From assembly GCA_964394835.1 (NCBI GenBank), contig CAYMZA010000002.1:1-56627 (forward strand): a stretch of 56,627 nt of DNA. The letters are read 5' to 3'. The notes beneath the pieces are model-generated. The model saw nothing but the letters and a program-made list of their open reading frames with translations. It did no database searches and was not told where the DNA came from. The DNA is from UM-FILTER-36-13 sp964394835. Lineage in GTDB: Bacteria; Patescibacteriota; Patescibacteriia; UBA1558; GWA2-36-10. The first letter of the stretch is position 1; each line of letters starts with the position of its first letter. Shown in pieces: positions 26,931-35,186 of this stretch. Both the position numbers and the translations under genes were made by a program.

Positions 26931-26962
26931 AAAAAAACAGCTATACCATATAGCTGTTTTTT
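26931..26962 (-). terminator. Terminator of rpsB-tsf
   Basis: AAAACAGCTATA and TATAGCTGTTTT form a stem with a 3-nt loop. Read on the minus strand it is followed by seven T, between tsf and pyrH. Confidence 0.85.
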
Positions 26963-26965
26963 GTT

Positions 26966-27739
26966 TTAAAGTGAATAATATTTAAATTCTTTTATACTCC
27001 CACCATTACTTTCCAATAACTGTTCAATATTCTTCTTGTCATCTTTAACAAATACTTGTTTTAATAAACATACCTCAGTGTAGTATTTATTAATCTTACC
27101 CTCTAGTATCTTTTCAATAACTTCATCAGGCTTATCTTCTTTCTTTAATTGTTCTGTATATATTTCTTTTTCTTTAGCTATCTCTTCTTCTGGAACATCT
27201 TCTGGTTTCAAATACTTAGGTGCCATAGCAGATACATGCATAGCAATATCTTTAGCTAATTCTACACTGCCTTTTTCTAAAACAACAACAGATGCTACTT
27301 TTCTATTAGAATGAAGATATGTACCTATAATATCACCTTCAATAACATTAAAATCACCTAATTGTAAATTCTCACCTATTTTAACAATCAAATCATTCTT
27401 TATCTTATCCTCAGACCATTGTTTAAATTCTTCTTCTCCTACTTCTAGTAATTTTTTACCTAAATCATCAACAGCTTGAATGTAATCTTCATTACGAGCT
27501 ACAAAGTCAGTTTCACATTTTAATGCTACAACACCTACTTTATCACCCTCTTCTAGAACAGTTATACAACCTTCACTAGTATCTCTATCTGATTTTTTAG
27601 CAGCTATCTTAGTTCCAGCTTTACGTAATATTTCAATAGCTTTTTCTTCATCACCTTGAGCTTCGTCTAATGCTTTTTTAACATCACTAATACCAGCCCC
27701 AGTGATCTTTCTCACTTTTTTTATAATCTCAAAAGACAT
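26966..27739 (-). CDS. tsf: Elongation factor Ts
   Basis: EF-Ts is the nucleotide exchange factor for EF-Tu. The N-terminal UBA-like domain (KKVRKITGAGISDVKKALDE) and the core motif CETDFVARNEDY are clear. At 257 aa it is a shortened single-core form with a charged C-terminal extension. It follows rpsB by 12 nt and is cotranscribed with it. Confidence 0.95.
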   Translation of the reverse strand: MSFEIIKKVRKITGAGISDVKKALDEAQGDEEKAIEILRKAGTKIAAKKSDRDTSEGCITVLEEGDKVGVVALKCETDFVARNEDYIQAVDDLGKKLLEVGEEEFKQWSEDKIKNDLIVKIGENLQLGDFNVIEGDIIGTYLHSNRKVASVVVLEKGSVELAKDIAMHVSAMAPKYLKPEDVPEEEIAKEKEIYTEQLKKEDKPDEVIEKILEGKINKYYTEVCLLKQVFVKDDKKNIEQLLESNGGSIKEFKYYSL

Positions 27740-27751
27740 AATTGTATATAA

Positions 27752-28453
27752 TTAATTATTAGTTTTAACAACTGAAGACTTAGCTTTAGAAATAGTTTTA
27801 GAAATTAAACCTGTAATTATTTTAATAGACTTAATAGCATCATCATTAGCAGGTATACTATAATCTACTAACTCAGGATTAACATTAGTATCTGTCATAG
27901 CTACAACAGGAATCTTCATTTTCTTAGCTTCACTAACGGCTGTACTTTCTTTTTTAATATCTACTACAAATACTGCTTGGGGTAATTTCTTCATCTTTCT
28001 AATACCACCTACTGTATCTTGTAGTTTATTAAGTTCTTTTCTAAAGGTAACTTGTTCTTTTTTAGTATATAACTCCCAACCACCTTCTTGCTCTTCTTTA
28101 TCTAACTTTTCTAATTTCTTAGTTAATTTAACAATATTATTAAAATTAGTAAAAGTTCCACCTAACCAACGACCAATAATATATGGCATGCCACATTCAT
28201 CTGCAGCATCTTTAACTATTGATTTAGCTTGTTTTTTAGAACCTATAAACAAAATATTGCCACCTGATTTGGCAATTTTCTCTACAAAAGGCAAAGTCTT
28301 TTCTAAACCTTGAACTGTTTTTTGTAAGTCAATTATATGTACACCACTTCTTTGTGAATGTATATATTTCTCTGCTTTAGGATATCTCTTTGATGTTTTA
28401 TGACCAAAATGTACCCCATTTTTTAATAATTCCTCTAAACTTGGAATATTCAT
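27752..28453 (-). CDS. rpsB: Ribosomal protein uS2
   Basis: This 30S protein has the family start SLEELLKNGVHFGHKTSKRYPK, the central IIGRWLGGTFTNF and the late VAMTDTNVNPELVDYSIPANDDA. The length of 233 aa is normal. A clear Shine-Dalgarno (AAAGG about 12 nt before the ATG) is present, which is unusual in this window. The 5' region contains a 12-nt palindrome GCTATATATAGC that could be part of a leader structure; I do not see a recognisable S2 leader. Confidence 0.96.
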   Translation of the reverse strand: MNIPSLEELLKNGVHFGHKTSKRYPKAEKYIHSQRSGVHIIDLQKTVQGLEKTLPFVEKIAKSGGNILFIGSKKQAKSIVKDAADECGMPYIIGRWLGGTFTNFNNIVKLTKKLEKLDKEEQEGGWELYTKKEQVTFRKELNKLQDTVGGIRKMKKLPQAVFVVDIKKESTAVSEAKKMKIPVVAMTDTNVNPELVDYSIPANDDAIKSIKIITGLISKTISKAKSSVVKTNN

Positions 28454-28613
28454 AACTCTTTTTCCTTTCTAACCCGTATTTTACATATTGTCTTAAAGCT
28501 ATATATAGCCAGGAAAAGACATATGATTAGTAAAATACTTGATTTCTTACTTAATTAAAAACAAGAATACTCTAACATAATATTTAATTTTAATCAAGTA
28601 GTATATATTACTA

Positions 28614-28642
28614 TTGACTAATTATACTTTTTTTGCTATTGT
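28614..28642 (+). promoter_or_regulatory. rpmE promoter
   Basis: -35 TTGACT (28614-28619), a 17-nt spacer and -10 TATTGT (28637-28642) place the start near 28649, about 14 nt before the preferred rpmE ATG. Confidence 0.6.
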
Positions 28643-28662
28643 TTCAGAGTAAAAAAATAATT

Positions 28663-28998
28663 ATGAAGAAAAAAATACATCCAAACTATCATCCAGAAGC
28701 TACAGTAAAATGTGCTTGTGGTAATACATTTACAGTAGGATCTACTGTTGAGAAAATAGACACTGAAATATGTTCAGCTTGTCATCCTTTTTATACTGGA
28801 AAAGAGAAGCTAATTGATACAGCAGGTCGTGTAGATAGGTTTAAAAAGATTAAAGAATTAAAAGAAAAAACTAGCAAAACTAGGAAGGGTAAAGCAGTTA
28901 AGAAAAAGAAAGCAGCTCAAAGAAAGATAGATAAAGAAAAAGAGAAAATAAAGAAAGAAATCAAAGAAGCTGATGCAAAAGCAAACACTAAAAAATAA
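28663..28998 (+). CDS. rpmE: Ribosomal protein bL31 with long basic tail
   Basis: The bL31 domain (MKKKIHPNYHPEATVKCACG, with CSACHPFYTG near residue 37) carries the four cysteines of the zinc-binding form. The C-terminal half (about residues 65-111) is a Lys/Glu-rich extension not found in ordinary L31 (about 66-80 aa). The frame is open ten codons upstream, but the family starts at the ATG at 28663, which also fits the promoter. It ends at a strong terminator. Confidence 0.93.
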   Translation: MKKKIHPNYHPEATVKCACGNTFTVGSTVEKIDTEICSACHPFYTGKEKLIDTAGRVDRFKKIKELKEKTSKTRKGKAVKKKKAAQRKIDKEKEKIKKEIKEADAKANTKK

Positions 28999-29010
28999 CT
29001 AAGCTAACTT

Positions 29011-29042
29011 AAAAACTCTTTTTAATACAAAGAGTTTTTTTA
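29011..29042 (+). terminator. Terminator of rpmE
   Basis: AAAACTCTTT and AAAGAGTTTT form a stem with a short loop followed by a T-run, 13 nt after the rpmE stop. Confidence 0.88.
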
Positions 29043-29053
29043 TACACAAATAT

Positions 29054-30112
29054 ATGATAAAAGAAAAAGAAAAATTAAAAGAAAAAATACAAAATCTGGA
29101 AAAAGAAATGCAAAAACCAGATGTTGTTTCTAATAGTAAAAAAATGGGTAAAATTAGTAAGGAATACAATATTGCTAAAGATACCTTAAAATTAGTAGAT
29201 AATATACTAAAAAATACAGAAGAAGCAGATAAATTAAAAGCTTCACTACAACAAGAACAAGATCAAGAGATGATTATCTTAACTAATGAAGAAATACAAG
29301 TACTAGAAGATAGGATAGAAGAAGATAAGGAAAAGTTAGAAGAAATACTTCATCCTCAAGACCCTAATGATAGTAAAAATATAATCCTAGAAATACGAGC
29401 TGGTACAGGTGGAGAAGAGTCTGCATTATTTGCATCTAACCTATTTAGAATGTATTCAAGATTTTCTGAAGAAATGAACTTTAAAATAAATATATTATCT
29501 AGTAATAAAACAGAGATAGGTGGATTTAAAGAAATAATTGCTGAAGTAACAGGAGAAAATGTATATAAGTATTTTAAGTTTGAAAGTGGTGTACATAGAG
29601 TACAAAGAGTGCCAGAAACAGAAAAATCAGGAAGAGTACACACTTCAGCAGCTAGTGTAGCTGTAATGCCTGAAGCAAAAGAAATAGATTTAGAAATAAA
29701 TAATAATGATTTAAAGGTAGATACATTCTGTTCTTCTGGTTGTGGAGGACAATCAGTTAATACTACTTACTCTGCTGTTAGAATAACTCATTTACCAACT
29801 AATACTGTTGTTTCTTGCCAAGATGAAAAATCACAAGGTCAGAATAAATTAAAAGCTATGCAAATACTTAGATCTAGAGTATTAGCTAAGATGGAAGAAG
29901 AAAAGCATAAAGAATTAGCAGAAAAAAGAAAAACACAAATAGGTACAGGAGATAGAAGTGAAAAAATCAGAACATACAATTATCCTCAAGACAGAATAAC
30001 TGATCATAGAATAAAATTAAGCTTACATGGATTACCCAAGATAATGGATGGTGAATTATTGCCATTAATTACAGAATTAGAAAAAGAATTAAAAAAACAA
30101 AGTAAAGAGTAA
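29054..30112 (+). CDS. prfA: Peptide chain release factor 1
   Basis: RF1 releases peptides at UAA and UAG. The stop-codon recognition motif is PET at residues 187-189, of the RF1 PxT type rather than the SPF of RF2. The catalytic GGQ is at 231-233 within SSGCGGQSVN, and GTGGEE at 117-122 is typical. The length of 352 aa is normal. It overlaps prmC, the methylase of its GGQ glutamine, in a TAATG junction. Confidence 0.97.
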   Translation: MIKEKEKLKEKIQNLEKEMQKPDVVSNSKKMGKISKEYNIAKDTLKLVDNILKNTEEADKLKASLQQEQDQEMIILTNEEIQVLEDRIEEDKEKLEEILHPQDPNDSKNIILEIRAGTGGEESALFASNLFRMYSRFSEEMNFKINILSSNKTEIGGFKEIIAEVTGENVYKYFKFESGVHRVQRVPETEKSGRVHTSAASVAVMPEAKEIDLEINNNDLKVDTFCSSGCGGQSVNTTYSAVRITHLPTNTVVSCQDEKSQGQNKLKAMQILRSRVLAKMEEEKHKELAEKRKTQIGTGDRSEKIRTYNYPQDRITDHRIKLSLHGLPKIMDGELLPLITELEKELKKQSKE

Positions 30113-30939
30113 TGACTATACAAGAAATTTTAACTAAAACATATTCTAAAAAACTTAACATAGATAATACGGAAGTAGATAAGCTACTTGCTTTAGCATT
30201 ACATAAGAAAATAGAATATATATATAAAAATCCAGAAAAAGAAATAAATAGATCTAGTATTCAAACATTTAATAAATATATAAGGAAAAGATTAGAAAAT
30301 TACTCTTTTGCACATATTGCTAAAGAAAAAGAATTCTACAATTTAAAGTTTTTAGTTAATTCAAATACATTAATACCTAGAGCAGATAGTGAATTACTAG
30401 TTGATATTACCTTAAATTACCTTAAAGAAAATAATCTTAAAAATCCTAATATAATAGACATAGGTACAGGTACAGGTTGTTTAATACTATCCATAGCCAA
30501 TAACCACCCTAAAGCTAATTACTATGCGACAGATATATCAAACAAAGCATTAAAAGTAGCTAAGACAAATGCTAGAAAACTAAAACTTAAAGATACTATT
30601 ACTTTTAAACAATCTAATCTATTAAATAATATTAAAAACACTACATTTGATATTATAGTCTCTAATCTCCCCTATCTGACCAAGGGACAAATGAAAGAAT
30701 ATAGTATTCAAAAAGAACCTAAAACAGCACTTTTAGGAAATAAAGATGGATTAGAATACTATACTAAACTACTTAAACAAATAAATAACTACACAAAAGA
30801 AAAACACTTAATACTTTTAGAAATAGACCCTCAACAAAAAGATAAAATAAAAGAAATTATACAAAAATACTTACCTAAAGGTAAAATACAATTTCATAAA
30901 GACCTACAAGGCAATACACGAGTAGTAGAGATAAAATAA
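30112..30939 (+). CDS. prmC: Release factor glutamine methyltransferase PrmC
   Basis: PrmC N5-methylates the GGQ glutamine of release factors. The helical N-terminal domain is followed by a Rossmann domain with the SAM site DIGTGTG (116-122). The substrate motif is NLPY at 185-188 in place of the usual NPPY. The partner gene prfA is immediately upstream with a 1-nt overlap, which supports the assignment despite the motif change. The length of 275 aa is normal. Confidence 0.93.
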   Translation: MTIQEILTKTYSKKLNIDNTEVDKLLALALHKKIEYIYKNPEKEINRSSIQTFNKYIRKRLENYSFAHIAKEKEFYNLKFLVNSNTLIPRADSELLVDITLNYLKENNLKNPNIIDIGTGTGCLILSIANNHPKANYYATDISNKALKVAKTNARKLKLKDTITFKQSNLLNNIKNTTFDIIVSNLPYLTKGQMKEYSIQKEPKTALLGNKDGLEYYTKLLKQINNYTKEKHLILLEIDPQQKDKIKEIIQKYLPKGKIQFHKDLQGNTRVVEIK

Positions 30940-30967
30940 AAAAGAGTCAGTAATGATTCTTTTTTAA
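30937..30967. terminator. Bidirectional terminator
   Basis: AAAAGAGTCA-GTAA-TGATTCTTTT lies between the convergent prmC and DUF3048 genes, with A- and T-runs on both sides. Confidence 0.85.
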
Positions 30968-30968
30968 G

Positions 30969-31976
30969 TTATTCAATTATTAATTTTTCAGAGCTGTCTA
31001 TAATCTCAATCCAAGTTTTACCAGGAATTAAATTAATTTCCTCACCTTGTTTAGTATAATATCTTGTAATATTATCTACTACCTTCCATTCACCTTCTTG
31101 TTTTCCTAAAGAATTAAATACATACACTTCACCACCTTGTTTAGTTTTCATTCCCCTTCTTTCTTCATCGATATAGTAAGAATCAACTATCTGTACTATT
31201 ATATTATCAGCTACGGTTTGATCACCTGTATTGTAGATAAACTTATCTCCCCCTTGATATCTTTGATATACATCTAATGTATTATTATACTTCCACTCAA
31301 CTAAGTAATATTTATTAGAAAAGTTAATTTTAATATTTTCAACAATATCTTCTTTTACTTCTTTTTCAACAAAGTTTAAAGTACTAGTCGTAATATTCCC
31401 CACCTCTTTTAACTCACCTGCTCTTAAATAATTAGCTGAAGATGTAAATACATTATGAGGTGGATACAATTTATTATCTCTCCAAAAATATATTTCTCCA
31501 GCACCTATTTGATTAACATCTTTAAAATTATAAGTATGTATATCACACAAAGCTTGAGGACTACCACCTACATGCATATACAACCCATTATATTCTTCTG
31601 CCCAATCCATAAAATATCCACGAGCAGACCTTACGGGACCTATTTTACTAACTTCAGTATTACTATTGAATACAGCTAATAGTCTAGTTATATTAGCTTC
31701 CACCAAAGCTTCATAGATAATATCTGCTTTATTTAACCCAACTTGAGGCCAAATATCATAACTATTATCTATTGCTACAACAACAGGGAAAAAATCTATA
31801 CTCTCTACTATACTGCCATTTAATGGATGTCTTAAAACATCTTCATGTTTTATCTCTTCTTTAATTATTTCATTATTTTCACTATTATCTTTAGAAGTAG
31901 AATATATAGAAAGTAAAATAACTGCTATACAAATAGCAGCTATAATTACATATATTTTCATTCTAGATAAGAACAT
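30969..31976 (-). CDS. DUF3048 (YerB-like) membrane-anchored protein
   Basis: This 335-aa protein has an N-terminal membrane anchor (about residues 5-24), then a DUF3048 domain with VGLNKADIIYEALVE, IGPVRSARGYF and MHVGGSPQA, followed by the PPHNVFTS region and a C-terminal domain ending in IPGKTWIEI. The family is extracytoplasmic and its biochemical function is unknown. It follows rplY with a 1-nt overlap. Confidence 0.85.
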   Translation of the reverse strand: MFLSRMKIYVIIAAICIAVILLSIYSTSKDNSENNEIIKEEIKHEDVLRHPLNGSIVESIDFFPVVVAIDNSYDIWPQVGLNKADIIYEALVEANITRLLAVFNSNTEVSKIGPVRSARGYFMDWAEEYNGLYMHVGGSPQALCDIHTYNFKDVNQIGAGEIYFWRDNKLYPPHNVFTSSANYLRAGELKEVGNITTSTLNFVEKEVKEDIVENIKINFSNKYYLVEWKYNNTLDVYQRYQGGDKFIYNTGDQTVADNIIVQIVDSYYIDEERRGMKTKQGGEVYVFNSLGKQEGEWKVVDNITRYYTKQGEEINLIPGKTWIEIIDSSEKLIIE

Positions 31977-32680
31977 TACTTGTCTTCTTTATTTTCTTCA
32001 CCCTCTTTTACTTCTTCTCCTTCTTTCTTTTCTTCACCTTCTTTTACTTCTTCTCCTTCTTTCTTTTCTTCACCTTCTTCACCCTCAACAACTTCTTCTT
32101 CTGGTTCTTCTTCAATAATTTCTAATTTTCTAGGTATAACAACACCAGCTACAGGATCATTAGGATTATTTAACACTTTAACATTTTCATAAACATCTAA
32201 TTGACTAATTAAAATCATTTGACCTATATCTTCTAATTTAGATATATCAACATTAATTTGAGAAGGTAAATTACCAGGCAAACATTTAATATTAACTTCA
32301 TTATTTTTAATATCCAACTTAGCACCTAACTCTTTAATAGCTTTAGAGGCACCCACAAACTCTAAAGGAACAACAGTTGTTATTTCTCTATCTTCTGTTA
32401 TAGCCAAAAAATCAATATGAATTAATTTATCAGTAACAGGATGTTGTTGATAATCTCTAACTATAGCTTTTACTTCTTTCCCATCTAAATCTAAAGATAT
32501 AATATTACTTTTACCTGCTTGTTTTAACACATTAAGCAAAGCATTGTAATCTATATCAATAGCTTGACCTTCTTTTTTGTAACCATAGATAATACCAGGA
32601 ACCCTATCTTCTATCCTAGCTTTAGTTAACATACTATGTTTACCAATTTCTCGTTTTTCTACTTTTAGTGTAAATTTCAT
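31976..32680 (-). CDS. rplY: Ribosomal protein bL25 (CTC form) with acidic repeat tail
   Basis: This 50S protein binds 5S rRNA. The N-terminal L25 domain (IPGIIYG region, DFLAITEDREI) is followed by the CTC-type beta domain (INVDISKLEDIGQ). The last 45 or so residues are an acidic Glu/Lys/Gly tail built from repeats of the unit KEGEEVKEGEEK, encoded by a 36-nt near-perfect tandem repeat at about 31991-32085. Total length is 234 aa. Confidence 0.93.
   Translation of the reverse strand: MKFTLKVEKREIGKHSMLTKARIEDRVPGIIYGYKKEGQAIDIDYNALLNVLKQAGKSNIISLDLDGKEVKAIVRDYQQHPVTDKLIHIDFLAITEDREITTVVPLEFVGASKAIKELGAKLDIKNNEVNIKCLPGNLPSQINVDISKLEDIGQMILISQLDVYENVKVLNNPNDPVAGVVIPRKLEIIEEEPEEEVVEGEEGEEKKEGEEVKEGEEKKEGEEVKEGEENKEDK
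31991..32085 (-). repeat. 36-nt tandem repeat in the rplY tail
   Basis: Two nearly identical 36-nt units and a partial third encode the Lys/Glu/Gly repeats at the C-terminus of bL25. Copy number could vary by slippage. Confidence 0.8.
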
Positions 32681-32743
32681 AAAATATTACTTAAATAACT
32701 GCTTTATTTAATCACAAATACAAGCTAAAGTCAAGAGAATACT

Positions 32744-33838
32744 CTAAGTATTCCTAATATGAATACTTTGAACTATACCTAACACTATCATAACAGACCA
32801 TAATGAACTACCACCCGCAGAAACTAATGGCAATGGAATACCTGTAATTGGTGATATACCCATATTCATACCTATATTTACATATAGTTGTACTAAAAAC
32901 ATAGCTATTGTTCCTAGTATAATGTAAGAAGCAAAATCATCTTTACTCTTGTTCATAGTTAAAAACATACGATAGAATACGAATAAAAATAATAAAAGTA
33001 AAAGAATAACTCCGATAAATCCAAGCTCTTCCGCTATAACAGCAAAAATAAAGTCAGTACCTGGTTCTGGTAAAAACCTTAAACTACTTTGAGAACCTAA
33101 TGATAATCCTCTACCAAGGAACTGACCAGAACCTACAGCAGTGGTAGATTGTATTACATTATACCCTCTAAACGTAGGATCTAAACCAGGATTAATAAAT
33201 GTTGTAATCCTAGCTTTTTGATAATCAGACAAAACAAAAGACCAGAGTATAAAAGAAAGGAAGACAAAGGTAGACAATAGTATTAGTAAATGTTTTTTTT
33301 GAATACCAGTAAATAGTAAAATGATAGCCCAAATACCAAGAAGAACTAAAGCAGATCCTAAGTCAGATTGTAAAATAACCAAAACAACAAAAATAGCAGT
33401 AAAAAATCCTGAAATAAGAATATGTTTAAATAGAAAAAACTCAGAAGCATTTTTAGAAAAATACCTAGCTAAAAATATAATTAAACCTATTTTAATAAAC
33501 TCTACTGGTTGAATACTAAAAAAACCAAAACTTAACCAACCTGTAGTACCTTTAATTTCAGTACCAAATAATAGTACAATTAAAAGAATTAGAAAAGAAA
33601 AAATATAAATTATTTTAGCGTAAGTTGACCAAAGAGAATAATTAATACTAGAGAAAAGAAAAAATAGAATTAACCCAGAAAAAACAAAAATTACTTGCTT
33701 ATTAGAAACAAGGAAATCACCATTCTGTATATTTAAGTTTAAACTATATAAAATTGATAAAGAAAAAGATACAATAAGCAATACTGCAAATAGTAATAGC
33801 CAATCAATCTTACGCCATTTAGCTAAATAATCTATCAT
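32744..33838 (-). CDS. rodA: SEDS peptidoglycan polymerase RodA/FtsW
   Basis: This 364-aa SEDS-family protein has about ten membrane segments and polymerises glycan strands from lipid II. Conserved loops are FFSIQPVEFIKIGL, QSDLGSALVLLG, GSGQFLGRGLSLGSQ, LPEPGTDFIFAVIAEELGF and the C-terminal GIPLPLVSAGGSS. It is not in the dcw cluster and looks more like RodA than FtsW, but the two are hard to separate by eye. It overlaps the upstream membrane-protein gene by 4 nt. Confidence 0.9.
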   Translation of the reverse strand: MIDYLAKWRKIDWLLLFAVLLIVSFSLSILYSLNLNIQNGDFLVSNKQVIFVFSGLILFFLFSSINYSLWSTYAKIIYIFSFLILLIVLLFGTEIKGTTGWLSFGFFSIQPVEFIKIGLIIFLARYFSKNASEFFLFKHILISGFFTAIFVVLVILQSDLGSALVLLGIWAIILLFTGIQKKHLLILLSTFVFLSFILWSFVLSDYQKARITTFINPGLDPTFRGYNVIQSTTAVGSGQFLGRGLSLGSQSSLRFLPEPGTDFIFAVIAEELGFIGVILLLLLFLFVFYRMFLTMNKSKDDFASYIILGTIAMFLVQLYVNIGMNMGISPITGIPLPLVSAGGSSLWSVMIVLGIVQSIHIRNT

Positions 33839-34710
33839 AATATAACTCTACTACCACTACCAGGTTTAATTTCTAAATCTTTGTAATTATCATAATCTAA
33901 CCAGTTTAATATAGGAAAAACTTCTGTTTTAGATATTCTTGGTAAATCTTCAAGCCAAGGAATTTTAAAATCTCTTTGCTCTAAAGAAATAAAATTACTA
34001 GCATTTATTTCCTGAACACCTACTACTTTACCACCACTAAATAAAACAACTTGAAACCCAACATCCCAAAAATGATGTAATGATAAATTTTCTGCAGCCC
34101 AATTAACATGAGCTGGTATTTCTTCTGTTTTTTTATCTACTGTTTTACGAGTAACAGGATAAAATTTGAGATTACTAATACCCCAGTTTATTACAGGCAC
34201 ATTATTATCAAATCTTCTCCACTTAATATTATCTAACTGCACTTCTAAATCTTTAATTGCTTCTTTTGATTTATAACCCAACTTAAGAAGCATTCTTTTT
34301 TCTCCAGGATTTAAAAAACCTTTTTCAGATTCTATGGCTTGTCCGTTTATTATAAAAGTATAATCGAACTCTGTGATTGACCAATCATTGTTTTGATTTT
34401 CTATAAAAGCAATTAAATTATACTTTTTATTACCAAGAGGTAAAACAGAAGTATTAGATGCTTCTAAAAGTATTGGCTGTCTTTGATTATGATAAGTATT
34501 CCAATCCTCTTTATTACTCAAACTTAAAGCTAAAGCTTGATAATCAGAACTTTTAACAATACCAACAACACCCCAAACTATGGTTGAATAAAAAATAACT
34601 AAAGAAAGTATAGAAACAATCAACGCCACCTTCCTATAAAAAGCCTTGTGAGTTAAAAAGAAATAACCTCTTTCTAATTGTTTTTGTGTTAATGGTGTAT
34701 AATCATTCAT
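33835..34710 (-). CDS. Single-pass membrane protein, unknown, with Ig-like outer part
   Basis: I do not recognise this 291-aa protein. A short cytoplasmic part is followed by a membrane segment at about residues 28-52 and an extracytoplasmic region rich in beta strands (YNLIAFIENQNNDW, FDYTFIINGQ), suggesting FxLYD/Ig-like folds. The frame is open five codons further to an ATG at 34725, but a TATAAT at 34717-34722 lies inside that extension, so the ATG at 34708-34710 is preferred. It is translationally coupled to rodA, which hints at an envelope role. Confidence 0.65.
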   Translation of the reverse strand: MNDYTPLTQKQLERGYFFLTHKAFYRKVALIVSILSLVIFYSTIVWGVVGIVKSSDYQALALSLSNKEDWNTYHNQRQPILLEASNTSVLPLGNKKYNLIAFIENQNNDWSITEFDYTFIINGQAIESEKGFLNPGEKRMLLKLGYKSKEAIKDLEVQLDNIKWRRFDNNVPVINWGISNLKFYPVTRKTVDKKTEEIPAHVNWAAENLSLHHFWDVGFQVVLFSGGKVVGVQEINASNFISLEQRDFKIPWLEDLPRISKTEVFPILNWLDYDNYKDLEIKPGSGSRVIL

Positions 34711-34716
34711 ATTACT

Positions 34717-34722
34717 ATTATA
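34717..34722 (-). promoter_or_regulatory. -10 box of a probably leaderless gene
   Basis: TATAAT on the minus strand ends six nt upstream of the ATG at 34710, so the transcript would start at that ATG. Confidence 0.6.
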
Positions 34723-34770
34723 CAATAATTATGATAATAAATCTACTATTTGGCATAATTAACTTAATTA

Positions 34771-34779
34771 TGATATAAT
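34771..34779 (+). promoter_or_regulatory. Extended -10 promoter of the gene at 34812
   Basis: TGATATAAT is a TGn-extended -10 box (TATAAT at 34774-34779), giving a leader of about 26 nt. Confidence 0.6.
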
Positions 34780-34811
34780 TAACAAGAATTAAAAAGTAAA
34801 ATAAAAATAAA

Positions 34812-35108
34812 ATGTTAGAAACTTCAAAGGATGTTTTAAACTTACTAATCGGTTTTTCAATACTTTGGATAGCTCTATGGCTTTCTTGGATACTTTACCA
34901 TGTTGGAAAAACATTAAAAGGTGTTAATCAAACAATATCAGGAGTACAAAAAATAGTAGACTCAGTACAAGAAGGTATTAATACAATGAGAAAGAAAACT
35001 AATTCTGCTGCAGCTTACTTCACTGTATTATTAAAAAGTAGCCAACAATTTCTAAAGTTGATTCAAAAAAAGAAAACTCCTAGAAAAAAAACAAAAAAAC
35101 AAAAATAA
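34812..35108 (+). CDS. Small membrane protein, DUF948-like
   Basis: This is a 98-aa protein with one membrane segment at about residues 10-30, then an amphipathic helix with repeated hydrophobic spacing (GVNQTISGVQKIVDSVQEG) and a very basic tail. The pattern resembles DUF948/YtxH-type small proteins, whose function is unclear. It precedes dnaE on the same strand with a hairpin region between them. Confidence 0.55.
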   Translation: MLETSKDVLNLLIGFSILWIALWLSWILYHVGKTLKGVNQTISGVQKIVDSVQEGINTMRKKTNSAAAYFTVLLKSSQQFLKLIQKKKTPRKKTKKQK

Positions 35109-35111
35109 AAA

Positions 35112-35172
35112 AGTCTAGTTACTAGACTATATCCCGATACTTAAAAACAAGTTAAATATGTTATCGGGTTTT
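35112..35172 (+). terminator. Two hairpins between the small membrane protein gene and dnaE
   Basis: AGTCTAG-TTA-CTAGACT (35112-35128) is a perfect hairpin without a T-run. CCCGATA (35133-35139) pairs with TATCGGG (35162-35168) across a 22-nt loop and is followed by TTTT. This could be a weak terminator or a leader structure just before dnaE. Confidence 0.5.
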
Positions 35173-35186
35173 ATTATTCAAAAACT

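Noticed and set aside
28496..28512. Palindrome GCTATATATAGC upstream of rpsB as an operator
   Set aside because: It is short, AT-rich and occurs once in the places I examined; it is too weak to claim.
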